Shown: piece by piece, positions 53,541 to 63,165 of the stretch
How positions within the stretch are numbered: the stretch's first letter is position 1
How the letters are laid out: each line of letters begins with the position of its first letter
DNA from: Duncaniella freteri
GTDB lineage: Bacteria > Bacteroidota > Bacteroidia > Bacteroidales > Muribaculaceae
DNA length: 64,000 nt
Reading direction: 5' to 3'
Assembly: GCF_004766125.1 (NCBI RefSeq)
Contig: NZ_SJSA01000001.1
Coordinates: forward strand, 124,001-188,000
The notes under the pieces: model-generated
Database searches by the model: none
What the model was told of the DNA's origin: nothing
Seen by the model: only the letters and a program-made list of their open reading frames with translations
Made by a program: the position numbers and the translations under genes

Positions 53541-53969
53541 ATGACACGTACCCTCTTCATATCACTCATTCTCTGTCTCCTCGCACCTATTGCTTCCTAT
53601 GCCCAAGGCTCTATATCCAATATCGTAGAGTCAATTGAGGACAGCAATCAGGTGAGCAATGTCATGTATCGCGAAAAGCGCGACCCAAGAACGCGAAAAG
53701 TGGTCAGATCAACCCGCCTCATAGTGTTCTCGGACGCAAAACTTGCCAAACGCCTAATCTCAGCAATAAAAAAAGAACGCCCCAATGCTGTGAACTACCA
53801 GGCAAACAATGAAAGAAATTCTGCTGTGTACTGCATAGATTTCAACGACAACAAAGGCAACTTCTCACGCTACTCTCTGATTCAGGAAGGAGGGAAACGC
53901 TGGACCCTTTCAGTCGAGACCTCATATACCGATCCAAAACGCAATCGCAACCAGCAACGAAGACAATAA
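53541..53969 (+). CDS. Small exported protein downstream of sigma/anti-sigma, DUF5024-like
   Basis: A 142-residue protein with a signal peptide to about ASYAQ (residue 22). The mature part starts with SISNIVESIEDSNQVSN and has a basic KRDPRTRKVVRSTRL segment, then a mixed alpha/beta body and a basic tail. It resembles the small exported proteins often placed third in Bacteroidales sigma/anti-sigma operons. It may be a sensor partner or target; the function is unknown. Confidence 0.6.
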   Translation: MTRTLFISLILCLLAPIASYAQGSISNIVESIEDSNQVSNVMYREKRDPRTRKVVRSTRLIVFSDAKLAKRLISAIKKERPNAVNYQANNERNSAVYCIDFNDNKGNFSRYSLIQEGGKRWTLSVETSYTDPKRNRNQQRRQ

Positions 53970-53988
53970 TCCATCACATAAAATCCAC

Positions 53989-54037
53989 AAAACAGTCCGG
54001 GAGCTATGTTTTAAAACATAGCTCCCGGACTGTTTTT
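53989..54037. terminator. Perfect 48-base palindromic terminator
   Basis: 53989-54036 is its own reverse complement, with arms of 24 bases meeting at TTTTAAAA, flanked by A4 on one side and T5 on the other. It closes the sigma operon. Confidence 0.75.
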
Positions 54038-54210
54038 ATAAACATTTGCAGAAATACGCACTATAATTTGCATCTGTCACCAAAAAGTCATAAATTCGTG
54101 AATTTAAAAACCAAAACCACCTCTCTTCTTAATCTTTTCTCGCCTCATCGAATGTATACAGACCATAATCATAATTCTAACTGAAACTAATTATAAATCC
54201 ATAAATATAA

Positions 54211-56145
54211 ATGAGCTATCTTAAATTTGATAAGAACCTCATGATTAACCTGGAGCAATCCTTACCCAAGGAGATGCTTCGCACTAATCAAGCTGGAGCA
54301 TATCACTGCACAACGATAGTTGACTGCAACACCCGCAAACAGCACGGATTGCTTGTAGTGCCTATTCCTGAAATGGGCAATTCGTGGCATGTGATGTTGT
54401 CATCACTCGACGAGACAGTGTACCAGCATGGGGCCCCTTTCAACTTAGGGCTGCATCGCTACAGCGGTGGTGTCATGAGCCCCAACGGACACAAGTATAT
54501 AAGAGAATTTGACTGTGAGAGCGTACCACGGACCACATATCGCGTGGGCGGAGTGATTCTGACCAAAGAAAAGATCTTCATCTCCAATGAGAACCGCATT
54601 CTCATACGTTACACACTTGTAGAGGCACACTCAGCCACCACCCTGCGTTTCCGCCCTGTGCTTGCATTCCGTGAAGCAAACGAACTGTGCATAGCAAACG
54701 ACACACTCAACACAGAGATACCGGAAATCGACAATGGAGTGTCGGCATGCCTGTATAAAGGCTATCCGCGCCTGTTCATGCAGTTCTCCCATAAGCCGTC
54801 ATGGACCTATGATCCGCACTGGTACAATGGCTTCGAATATGTCAAGGACCTTGAACGCGGTGTGCCATACACCGAGGACCTTTGGGTGCCCGGATACTTC
54901 GAGGTTCCCATCAAGAAAGGAGAAAGCATCATCTTCTCAGCCGGGCTAAGCGAAGTATCCCCACGATCACTTGCCAGAATGTACGAAAAAGAGATCGCAC
55001 AGCGCACATGCCGCACCTCATTCTTCAACTGCCTTAAGAACGCAGTCAAGCAATGCTACCTCAAGGATCATGAAAGCATGTATCTGCTGTCAGGCTATCC
55101 ATGGGGGAAAACTCTCGCCCGCAACACATTTATGGCACTCCCCGGAGCCACTATCGCCATCAATCACCGCGAGGATTTCGAGAAAATCATGTCGACAGCG
55201 CTCAAGGCTCTCCGCAATTTCATGAAAACCGGCGAACTTGACCGGCGCATCATGGGGATCGACCTTCCTGACAACCCTTTATGGGCTGTGTGGGCTCTAC
55301 AGCAATACGCCAAGGCCTATTCTCGCGAAGAAGCTTCAGCAAAATATCTCAGCGACATCCGTGCGATACTCGACTATATACTTGCCAACAAGCATCCGCT
55401 CCTGCACATAGACTCCGACAACGGAATGGTGAGCACCGACGGCACCGTAAAGCCTATGTCGTGGATGAATGCCTCACTTGGAGGGCGTCCAATCATTCCT
55501 CGCACAGGATACCTTGTTGAATTCAACGCATTGTGGTACAATGCTCTCATCTTCGCCACACGACTCACCCAAGGTGACGAGCAAGCCAAGTATCAGGCAG
55601 CAGCCGACAAGATGGCAGAACCATTTGTCCACACATTTCTCAACGACTACGGATATCTGTACGACTATGTAAACGGCACATATGCCGATCCGTCAGTCCG
55701 TCCCAACATGGCTATCGCTATCGGACTCGACTACAGCCCGCTTGACCGCCGTCAGCGCAAGCGTATTCTCGACATTGTGACACGTGAGCTCCTCACTCCA
55801 AAAGGACTGCGCACCTTATCTCCAAAAAGCTTCGGCTATCGCCCCAACTACCTCGGTTCGCCTGAAGACCGCGAGATAGCCCTGCACAACGGACCGTCCC
55901 GTCCATGGCTCATCGGATTCTATTCCGATGCATACCTCAAAGTGTTTGGCATGAGTGGCGTAAGCTATATCGACCGTATGCTCATCGGCTTTGAGGACGA
56001 GATGACTCAAGGCTGTATCGGATCACTCTCCCAGCTCTATGACGCCAATCCTCCATACGTAGGACGCGGTGCCATAAGCCATGTGACCAATGTGGCAGAA
56101 GTGTTGCGCACGCTCACCACTCTCAAAAAATTCATAATGGACTAA
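54211..56145 (+). CDS. Glycogen debranching enzyme (amylo-alpha-1,6-glucosidase, GH133)
   Basis: A 644-residue cytoplasmic enzyme. The N-terminal beta domain contains LRTNQAGAYHCTTIVDCNTR and HGLLVVPIP, and the C-terminal (alpha/alpha)6 barrel has AGYPWF-like YPWGKTLARNTFMALPG, MSWMNASLGGRPIIPRTGYL and PNMAIAIGLDYSPL, as in bacterial debranching enzymes. It removes alpha-1,6 branch stubs from glycogen. It starts an operon with a GT4 glycogen synthase-like gene (15 bases on) and GH57, the common glycogen cluster of Bacteroidales. Confidence 0.92.
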   Translation: MSYLKFDKNLMINLEQSLPKEMLRTNQAGAYHCTTIVDCNTRKQHGLLVVPIPEMGNSWHVMLSSLDETVYQHGAPFNLGLHRYSGGVMSPNGHKYIREFDCESVPRTTYRVGGVILTKEKIFISNENRILIRYTLVEAHSATTLRFRPVLAFREANELCIANDTLNTEIPEIDNGVSACLYKGYPRLFMQFSHKPSWTYDPHWYNGFEYVKDLERGVPYTEDLWVPGYFEVPIKKGESIIFSAGLSEVSPRSLARMYEKEIAQRTCRTSFFNCLKNAVKQCYLKDHESMYLLSGYPWGKTLARNTFMALPGATIAINHREDFEKIMSTALKALRNFMKTGELDRRIMGIDLPDNPLWAVWALQQYAKAYSREEASAKYLSDIRAILDYILANKHPLLHIDSDNGMVSTDGTVKPMSWMNASLGGRPIIPRTGYLVEFNALWYNALIFATRLTQGDEQAKYQAAADKMAEPFVHTFLNDYGYLYDYVNGTYADPSVRPNMAIAIGLDYSPLDRRQRKRILDIVTRELLTPKGLRTLSPKSFGYRPNYLGSPEDREIALHNGPSRPWLIGFYSDAYLKVFGMSGVSYIDRMLIGFEDEMTQGCIGSLSQLYDANPPYVGRGAISHVTNVAEVLRTLTTLKKFIMD

Positions 56146-56160
56146 ACCACTCTCACACAC

Positions 56161-57420
56161 ATGAAAGCATTAATGTTCGGGTGGGAATTTCCACCTCACA
56201 TCCTCGGCGGTCTCGGCACCGCCAGCTACGGTCTCACTAAGGGCATGTGGGAGTGTGGCGACATGGATATCACCTTTGTCATACCCAAGCCCCACGGTGA
56301 CGAGGAGCGTCACTTCGCCAATATTATCGGAATGTCGCAAGTGCCCATATGCTGGCGCGACGTCAACCGTGAATATGTACAGGGACGCATCGGCAACGTC
56401 ATGGACCCGGATTTCTACTTCCGTCTGCGTGACCACATCTACGCCGACTTCAACTATATGCGCACCAACGATCTGGGATGCATCGAATTCTCAGGCCGCT
56501 ACCCCGACAACCTTGTAGAAGAGATCAACAACTACTCCATATGTGCAGGAGTCATAGCCCGCACCATCGACTATGACGTGATCCACTCTCACGACTGGCT
56601 CACATATCCCGCCGGAATCCATGCCAAGCAGGTATCGGGCAAGCCGCTTGTGATCCACGTCCATGCCACAGAATTTGACCGTTCACGAGGGAAACCCAAT
56701 CCCACCGTTTTCGGCATCGAGAAGGACGGCATGAACTATGCCGACCACATCATAACGGTAAGCAATCTTACCCGCGACACTGTGATTCACAACTACGGCA
56801 TCGACCCGGCAAAGGTAACGACCGTTCACAATGCCGTGACACCTCTTACCCCCGAGCAGCTCAATGTGCCGGAACACAAATCGAAGGACAAGGTGGTAAC
56901 GTTCCTCGGTCGCATCACCATGCAGAAAGGTCCGGAATATTTCGTGGAAGCTGCTGCAAAGGTGCTCAAGAACAATCCTAACGTCCGATTCGTGATGGCA
57001 GGAAGTGGCGATATGATGAACAAGATGATACTCCTTGCTGCTGAGCGAGGAATATCCGACCGCTTCCATTTCCCAGGATTCCAGAGAGGAAGCCAGGTGT
57101 ACGAAATGTTAAAAGCATCCGATGTATATGTGATGCCATCAGTGTCAGAACCTTTCGGCATATCACCCCTTGAGGCCATGCAGATGGGAGTGCCATCCAT
57201 CATCTCCAAACAGAGCGGATGTGCCGAAATCCTCACAAACGTCATCAAGACCGACTATTGGGATATCGACGCAATGGCTGACGCCATCAACTCTATCGTC
57301 ACATATCCGGCAATGTACACCCAGCTTCGAGAGGACGGACTCAACGAAGTCAACCAGATCACCTGGGATAAGGCAGGAAGGAAAGTGATAGATATATACA
57401 ACAAGGTGCTCGGTCGATGA
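56161..57420 (+). CDS. GT4 glycosyltransferase, glycogen synthase-like
   Basis: A 419-residue GT-B fold retaining glycosyltransferase. The N-terminal glycine motif is FPPHILGGLGTASYGLTKG, with the conserved DVIHSHDWLTYPAG, and the C-terminal nucleotide-sugar site shows VTFLGRITMQKGPEYFVEAA and the E-x7-E motif SEPFGISPLEAMQMG. Placed between debranching enzyme and GH57 it probably extends alpha-glucan chains for glycogen. The donor (ADP- or UDP-glucose) is not visible from sequence. Confidence 0.9.
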   Translation: MKALMFGWEFPPHILGGLGTASYGLTKGMWECGDMDITFVIPKPHGDEERHFANIIGMSQVPICWRDVNREYVQGRIGNVMDPDFYFRLRDHIYADFNYMRTNDLGCIEFSGRYPDNLVEEINNYSICAGVIARTIDYDVIHSHDWLTYPAGIHAKQVSGKPLVIHVHATEFDRSRGKPNPTVFGIEKDGMNYADHIITVSNLTRDTVIHNYGIDPAKVTTVHNAVTPLTPEQLNVPEHKSKDKVVTFLGRITMQKGPEYFVEAAAKVLKNNPNVRFVMAGSGDMMNKMILLAAERGISDRFHFPGFQRGSQVYEMLKASDVYVMPSVSEPFGISPLEAMQMGVPSIISKQSGCAEILTNVIKTDYWDIDAMADAINSIVTYPAMYTQLREDGLNEVNQITWDKAGRKVIDIYNKVLGR

Positions 57421-57464
57421 TGCACCTATCCCGAAACATTTAAATAACAAACACCCAACCATAT

Positions 57465-58910
57465 ATGAAAGCTATCTGCTTCTATTTTCAGATTCACCAG
57501 CCATTCCGTCTGAAGAGATACCGTTTCTTCGACATAGGCAACGACCACTATTACTATGATGACTTCGCCAACGACGATATCATCACCCGCATAGCCGAGC
57601 GCAGCTATATACCGGCAGCCCAAAGCCTGCTCAAGATGATTGAGACCACCAAAGGAGCATTCAAATGCGCAATCTCAATCACCGGCACAGCACTCGAACA
57701 ATTCGAGCTATACGTGCCCGAATTCATTGACTTACTCAAGAAACTCGCAGCCACAGGATGTGTGGAATTTCTCGCCGAGACCTATGCCCACTCACTCGCA
57801 TCACTCGCTGATCCTGAAGAGTTTGCCAATCAGGTAAAAGTTCATGACGACAAAATCAAAGAGCTTTTCGGACAGTCGCCTAAAGTGTTACGCAACACCG
57901 AGCTGATATATTGCGACGATCTCGCCCCTCAGATACTTGAGATGGGCTATAAAGGCGTGATCACCGAAGGAGCCAAGCACATACTTGGATGGAAGTCTCC
58001 CAACTATGTATATTCAGCGGCATCAGCCCCGAAACTGAAAATCATGCTGAAGAACGACAAGTTCTCAAGCGACATCTCCGACCGCTTCGCCAACACATCC
58101 TGGGACGAATATCCTCTGACTGCCGACAAATACATCTCATGGATAGCATCGACTCCGGAGGACCAACAGATCATCAACCTGTTCATGAATCTTGAAGTGT
58201 TCGGTGACTTCCAGCCACGCGAGACAGGAATATTCCAGTTCCTTGAAGCCCTCCCGCGCTTCGCTGCTGAAAAGGGCATCGAATTCTGGACCCCTTCTAC
58301 AGCAGTAAGCAAGCTCAAGGCTGTGGACTCTCTGCCGGTGCTCCACCCCATCAGCTGGGCTGACGAAGCACGCGATACCAGCGCATGGCTTGGAAACAAA
58401 CTTCAGAAAGAAGCTTTCGATAAACTCTACAGCGTAAGTGAGCGCGTGCGTCTATGCGAGGACCGCCGTCTGAAACAGGACTGGTATTATCTCCAGGCTG
58501 CCGATCATTTCTTCTACATGTCTACAAAAAACATGCATGACGGTTCGGTACATTCGCAATTCTCGCCATATGACACACCATTCGATGCATTCACCAACTA
58601 CATGAATGTGCTTGCCGACTTCATTGTTCGCGTAGAAGCCCAGTACCCCATGAGCATCGACAACGAAGAACTCTCCTCGCTCCTGACCACCATACGCAAT
58701 CAGGAGCGCGAGATTGAGACACTCAACAAGGAAGCAGAATCAATGCGCAAGAATATCGAGCACTTTAACGAGGAACACCTGCTCCGCGAAAAAGAGACCG
58801 AGAAACCCGCTGCGCCCAAGACGAGAAAAACAGCCTCAAAAACAAAAAAAGAGACTGAGCCCAAGAAAGTAACTGCAAAGAAAGCTACAGCAAAGAAAAA
58901 AGCTGAATAA
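57465..58910 (+). CDS. GH57 alpha-amylase/branching-type enzyme with a Lys/Ala-rich tail
   Basis: A 481-residue cytoplasmic protein. Residues 1 to about 390 are a GH57 catalytic domain with YFQIHQPFRLKRYRFFD, EFLAETYAHSLASLADPEE and NTELIYCDDLAPQILEMGYK (the nucleophile region differs in detail from GH57 alpha-glucanotransferases). The C-terminal part is unusual: a coiled coil (about 405-445) followed by a 35-residue tail of Lys, Ala, Thr and Pro (KKVTAKKATAKKKAE at the end) like a histone H1 tail. It is the third gene of the glycogen operon, after a 44-base gap, and ends at a strong terminator. Confidence 0.9.
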   Translation: MKAICFYFQIHQPFRLKRYRFFDIGNDHYYYDDFANDDIITRIAERSYIPAAQSLLKMIETTKGAFKCAISITGTALEQFELYVPEFIDLLKKLAATGCVEFLAETYAHSLASLADPEEFANQVKVHDDKIKELFGQSPKVLRNTELIYCDDLAPQILEMGYKGVITEGAKHILGWKSPNYVYSAASAPKLKIMLKNDKFSSDISDRFANTSWDEYPLTADKYISWIASTPEDQQIINLFMNLEVFGDFQPRETGIFQFLEALPRFAAEKGIEFWTPSTAVSKLKAVDSLPVLHPISWADEARDTSAWLGNKLQKEAFDKLYSVSERVRLCEDRRLKQDWYYLQAADHFFYMSTKNMHDGSVHSQFSPYDTPFDAFTNYMNVLADFIVRVEAQYPMSIDNEELSSLLTTIRNQEREIETLNKEAESMRKNIEHFNEEHLLREKETEKPAAPKTRKTASKTKKETEPKKVTAKKATAKKKAE

Positions 58911-58929
58911 CCCACTATTTACAGGACAT

Positions 58930-58996
58930 CAGTCTTAAATTCATGGAACCATAAGGGCATATCTGATACCCTTATGGTTCCATGAATTTAAGACTG
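58930..58996. terminator. Terminator with a perfect 28-base stem
   Basis: Arms 58930-58957 and 58969-58996 pair without mismatch around an 11-base loop. It lies between the glycogen operon and the SprT-like gene, which starts 32 bases later. No long T tract follows, so it might also shape the next message. Confidence 0.6.
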
Positions 58997-59028
58997 CTTA
59001 TGTGATACCATCATCCCAACCGACACCC

Positions 59029-59718
59029 ATGCGACCGACCATTGAGTATATTGAAAAACGGTTTGACGAATACAACAGCCAGATGTTCGGCGGACATCTC
59101 CCACGCATCCCGATAAAACTGAGTGACGCCAGGACCTTTCTTGGGCAATTTGTCTCCAAGATACGCACATTGCCTGACGGAAGTCGTGAATATTACGATT
59201 TCGAACTACGCATAAGCACACGTATCAGCCTTCCGCAAAGAACAATCGACGACACCATAATCCATGAGATGATACACTATTTCATCCACTACAACCACCT
59301 TCCTGACCGCACCCCGCATGGCCCGATATTCCGGTCAATAATGAACGGAATAAATGCTTCATACGGCAGGAACATAACCATCTCACACCGAATCACCCCA
59401 GAAGAAAAATCAGAGGCTATCTCTCGCCCGATATGGCATATAATAGCCGTGATGCATTTCAATAGTCCCACAAAAAAAATCGGAATAAAAGTGCTGCCAA
59501 GGAATGCTCAAAAAGTCATAGCATACTGCAACCATGTAAGTCGCTCCCCAGAAATAGACCGGATCGAATTATACCTACACAATGATCCGTATTTCAACCG
59601 ATATCCGACATCAGCCACCCTACGTTATCACGCGACCACCCATTCCGACCTAATGCCACACCTCTGCGGAGCACGCCTCCTCACAATACATGCCGACACA
59701 CTTGCTTATGCCAAATAG
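59029..59718 (+). CDS. SprT-like zinc metalloprotease domain protein
   Basis: A 229-residue protein with the zincin motif HEMIHYFIHYNH (HExxH at about residues 84-88) preceded by TIDDTI, as in SprT/Spartan-like domains, and the third His probably in PHGPIF. An in-frame GTG at 59002 exists, but it overlaps the preceding hairpin; ATG 59029 (MRPTIEYIEK) is preferred. SprT-like proteins act on DNA-protein crosslinks in eukaryotes; the bacterial role is poorly known. The C-terminal half has no recognised domain. Confidence 0.8.
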   Translation: MRPTIEYIEKRFDEYNSQMFGGHLPRIPIKLSDARTFLGQFVSKIRTLPDGSREYYDFELRISTRISLPQRTIDDTIIHEMIHYFIHYNHLPDRTPHGPIFRSIMNGINASYGRNITISHRITPEEKSEAISRPIWHIIAVMHFNSPTKKIGIKVLPRNAQKVIAYCNHVSRSPEIDRIELYLHNDPYFNRYPTSATLRYHATTHSDLMPHLCGARLLTIHADTLAYAK

Positions 59719-59792
59719 AACATTCAACCAATACTCAATACATTCCAGTGGTCAATACTTATAACATATTCTAATATAAGGCGCAAACCAAT

Positions 59793-59814
59793 AAGTGTCG
59801 TATTGACACTTTTT
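59793..59814 (+). terminator. Terminator after the SprT-like gene
   Basis: AAGTGTC (59793-59799), loop GTATT, GACACTT (59805-59811), then T to 59814. Confidence 0.65.
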
Positions 59815-60036
59815 ACCTAAAATCATTTTTTTCTTTCCGCTGTCGGATGTTTTAACAGATTTTTATTCCAAAAAATTCATACTATTCAAACTTTTTACAA
59901 CATTTTCTTGTTTTTTACATTTTTTATTCATTAATTTGCAATACAGATACCAAATCGTGTAATCGCAGTGTCTAACATATGAACCATATTTAGCCAATTT
60001 TCAACACATTATAAACCAATCCAAAAAATCACAAGC
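59815..60036 (+). promoter_or_regulatory. A+T-rich leader and promoter region of the second SusC
   Basis: Long T and A runs precede the gene. TTAATTTG at 59933-59940 is a near match to the -7 box. No exact promoter, operator or repeat is recognised. Confidence 0.35.
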
Positions 60037-63000
60037 ATGAGTAAAATCGGAATGCGGTTTGCAGCATCTTTAGCTGTTATATGCCTGTATATGGGGGGGT
60101 AAACCTCATTGATGCACAGACAGTTACAACAGCAGAAAGCACAAAAAACAATGTGTACCGCGGTGTCGTGATTGACGAAGAAGGAGAACCACTACCCGGA
60201 GTGTCAGTCATTGTTGTAGGGAAAAAAGCTATAGGCACAGCCACTGATGTAGACGGAAACTTCATATTCAACTATAGCGAACCTAAAGCCAGGCTAAAAT
60301 TCACATATGTGGGCATGAAGCCTCAGGAAATACGTGCCACAGCCGGCAACAAGGTGACAGTACGTCTTGAGAACGACGCAACCACCCTTGGTGAAACCGT
60401 TGTGAACGGCATATATACACGTAATATCGAGAGCTTTACAGGATCAGTCTCCACATTCCGTGGCGATGACCTCAAAGCTATAGCCCCACAGGGCATTCTT
60501 AAAAGTCTTGCCATACTCGACCCGTCGATCGTGATGACCGACAACACTCAGTTCGGCTCCAACCCGAACCAACTTGCCGACATATCCATTAACGGCAAAA
60601 TGAACGTACAGGCACTATCTGCCGAATATGAGACTGACCCCAACCAGCCTCTATTCATTCTTGACGGATTCGAATCAACACTACAGACTATCAGCGACCT
60701 CAATATGGACCGTGTAGAAAGCATCTCTGTATTAAAAGATGCCTCAGCAACGGCTATATACGGCTCCAAAGCAGCAAATGGTGTTATCGTAGTTGAGACA
60801 AAGAAACCATCGGCAGGACGTCTGCGCCTCACATACAACGGATCAATACAGGTGGGATGGGCTGACCTCAGTGACTACAATCTCATGGACGCCAATGACA
60901 AACTAAGATATGAGCTCCTTTCCGGCGAATATGACGGCGACAAAGGTCTTGATGAGAACGGACTCCCAATAGAAGAATACCAGCGAAGCAGATACTTTGA
61001 ACGTCTCCGCCTTGTTGAGTCAGGTCGTGACACATACTGGATGAACGAACCTCTGCGCACAGCATTCACCCAAAACCACAATGTATATATTGATGGTGGA
61101 GATTCTGCATTCCGCTATGGTGCCGGACTCTCCTACGGAAAAACACAAGGTGTCATGAAAAATTCTGACCGAGAAGTGATCAACGGCAACATCACTCTTT
61201 CTTATCGCGTGGAGAATTTTAATTTCACTAATCAGACAACGATCAACAACACTACTGCCAACAACGAAACCGTATCATTCAGCAACTTTGCCCGAATGAA
61301 CCCTTTCTACACAAAATACAATGAAAACGGAGAGATTCCCAAATACGTATTCAGTGAAGGTCTCGGTGCCACTCCGATATGGAATCCATTATGGGACTTC
61401 ATACAGAACAGCTTCAATAAAAGCTCCAATACAGGCATTACTGACAACTTCCAGTTCGAATGGCGAGCCACTAATCAACTGCGCCTGCGCGGCAGTTTCC
61501 AATATAGCCTGAATAAACTCAACACTGAGAGATTCATATCACCGAATGAGACCAGCCAGGCTACAAAATCCGAGCTGGACCGAGGACAATACACTGAAGG
61601 AAACACCACCAGTACAAGCTATAACGGCAGGATCAATGCAACATATGGCGCATTTTGGGGTGACCATACATTCAATGCTGTTGGTGGTATGCAATTCTCA
61701 CAAAACTCATCCAAGAACAGTACATTCTCAGCCAAAGGCTACCTGTCCGACAAGTTCTCCAACCCCAACTTCTCGGTAGGATATCCCGAAGGTGGCAAAC
61801 CATCGTCAGCCGATACAAAGAGCCGCAGTGTCAGCTTCTATGCCAACTTGAACTATGCCTACGCAATGCGCTACCTGCTCGATTTCAACCTGTCGCGCAA
61901 CGGAGCATCACAGTTTGGTATAGATGATCCGTTCACCAATACCTGGTCGGTGGGTTTAGGATGGAACGTCCACAATGAGAAATGGTTCCATAACAACAAG
62001 TACATCTCATACCTCAAACTGCATGCCTCGTATGGTAACCCTGGCAACCAGAACTATGACGCCAAACTCGCATCAAGCATATACAACTACACCAACGAAT
62101 ACATCAATCCATTCGGTCTTTCAGCACTTGTCAGCCAATGGGGCAACAACTGGCTCGAATGGCAGAAAACAAAGACATATAATATCGGTTTGACCACCAC
62201 CATGTTCGAGAACAAACTGTCGTTCAATATTGACTATCAGATACGCAAGTCAAATCCCATGCTCGTGAGAATTCAGCTCCCGAGTTCGACCGGCACAACC
62301 ACTGCTCCCATGAATATCGGAGGCACCGACAACCGTTCAGTCTCTGTGGCTGCCACATATTACATATTACGCAAAGGCGACCTCAACTGGTACGTAAGTG
62401 CAAACCTCAACCACAACACCACCGACTACTACAATATCGGTAAGACTCTTGAAAAATACAACAAGGACGGAAAGGATGAAGCAGGAAAGACTGAAGGAAG
62501 AAATCTCAGCAAGGCTCTCACACGAATGTACGACGGTGCAAGCACCACCGGACTCTATGCAGTGCGTTCGGCAGGCATCGACCCGGCAACAGGCAACGAG
62601 GTGTTCATACGCAAGGACGGCACTTACACATTTGAATGGGACCCCGAGGATGAAGTCCTGGTAGGAGACACCAACCCCAAATTTACCGGATCATTCAGCA
62701 CTTCGCTCCTATATAAAGGCTTCTCTTTCGGAGCAGCATTCACCTACCGTACAGGTGGAGACGTTGTCCTTTCCACACTTATGGATAAAGTCGAGAACAT
62801 AGGCAAAGACCAGATCAAACAGAACCAAGACCGCCGTGCCCTCACCGACCGATGGAAAAAGCCAGGTGACATAGCCAAATACAAGCGCATCGATGACCAC
62901 AGTGTATCTCATGCCAGCAGTCGATTCATTGCCACTGAACACACTATCGAATGCTCATCCATCAACATAGGATACCGCACCACTCAATGGCCGTTCCTGC

Positions 63001-63137
63001 GCACAATGGGTATGACATCAATCGACATCCGTGCTTACATGAACGACATATTCCGCATATCCAACATCAAAGAAGAGCGCGGCATCGACTACCCGTTCCA
63101 GCGTTCATTCTCTCTTTCCATCGGACTGGGCTTCTAA
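60037..63137 (+). CDS. SusC/RagA TonB-dependent transporter, off-frame at a poly-G tract
   Basis: From ATG 60037 the sequence encodes a classic signal peptide start (MSKIGMRFAASLAVICLYMG) that ends at TAA 60100 directly after a run of seven G. The long frame, open to 63137, begins only within the tract. With eight G the two join as CLYMGGVNLIDAQ, giving a signal peptide cut before QTVTTAES. Beyond it lie the regulatory-like domain (RGVVIDEEGEPLPGVSVIVV), the plug with ISVLKDASATAIYGSKAANG, and a beta-barrel ending LSIGLGF. An internal ATG at 60081 is in the long frame but gives no export signal. The SusD partner follows after 28 bases. I read it as a phase-variable transporter caught OFF. Confidence 0.88.
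60093..60099 (+). repeat. Seven-G tract inside the SusC signal-peptide coding region
   Basis: Seven consecutive G, 56 bases after the start codon. Addition of one G (or loss of two) restores the frame between signal peptide and transporter. Confidence 0.9.
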
Positions 63138-63165
63138 TTTCGTCATAATCTTAACAATATCAATC

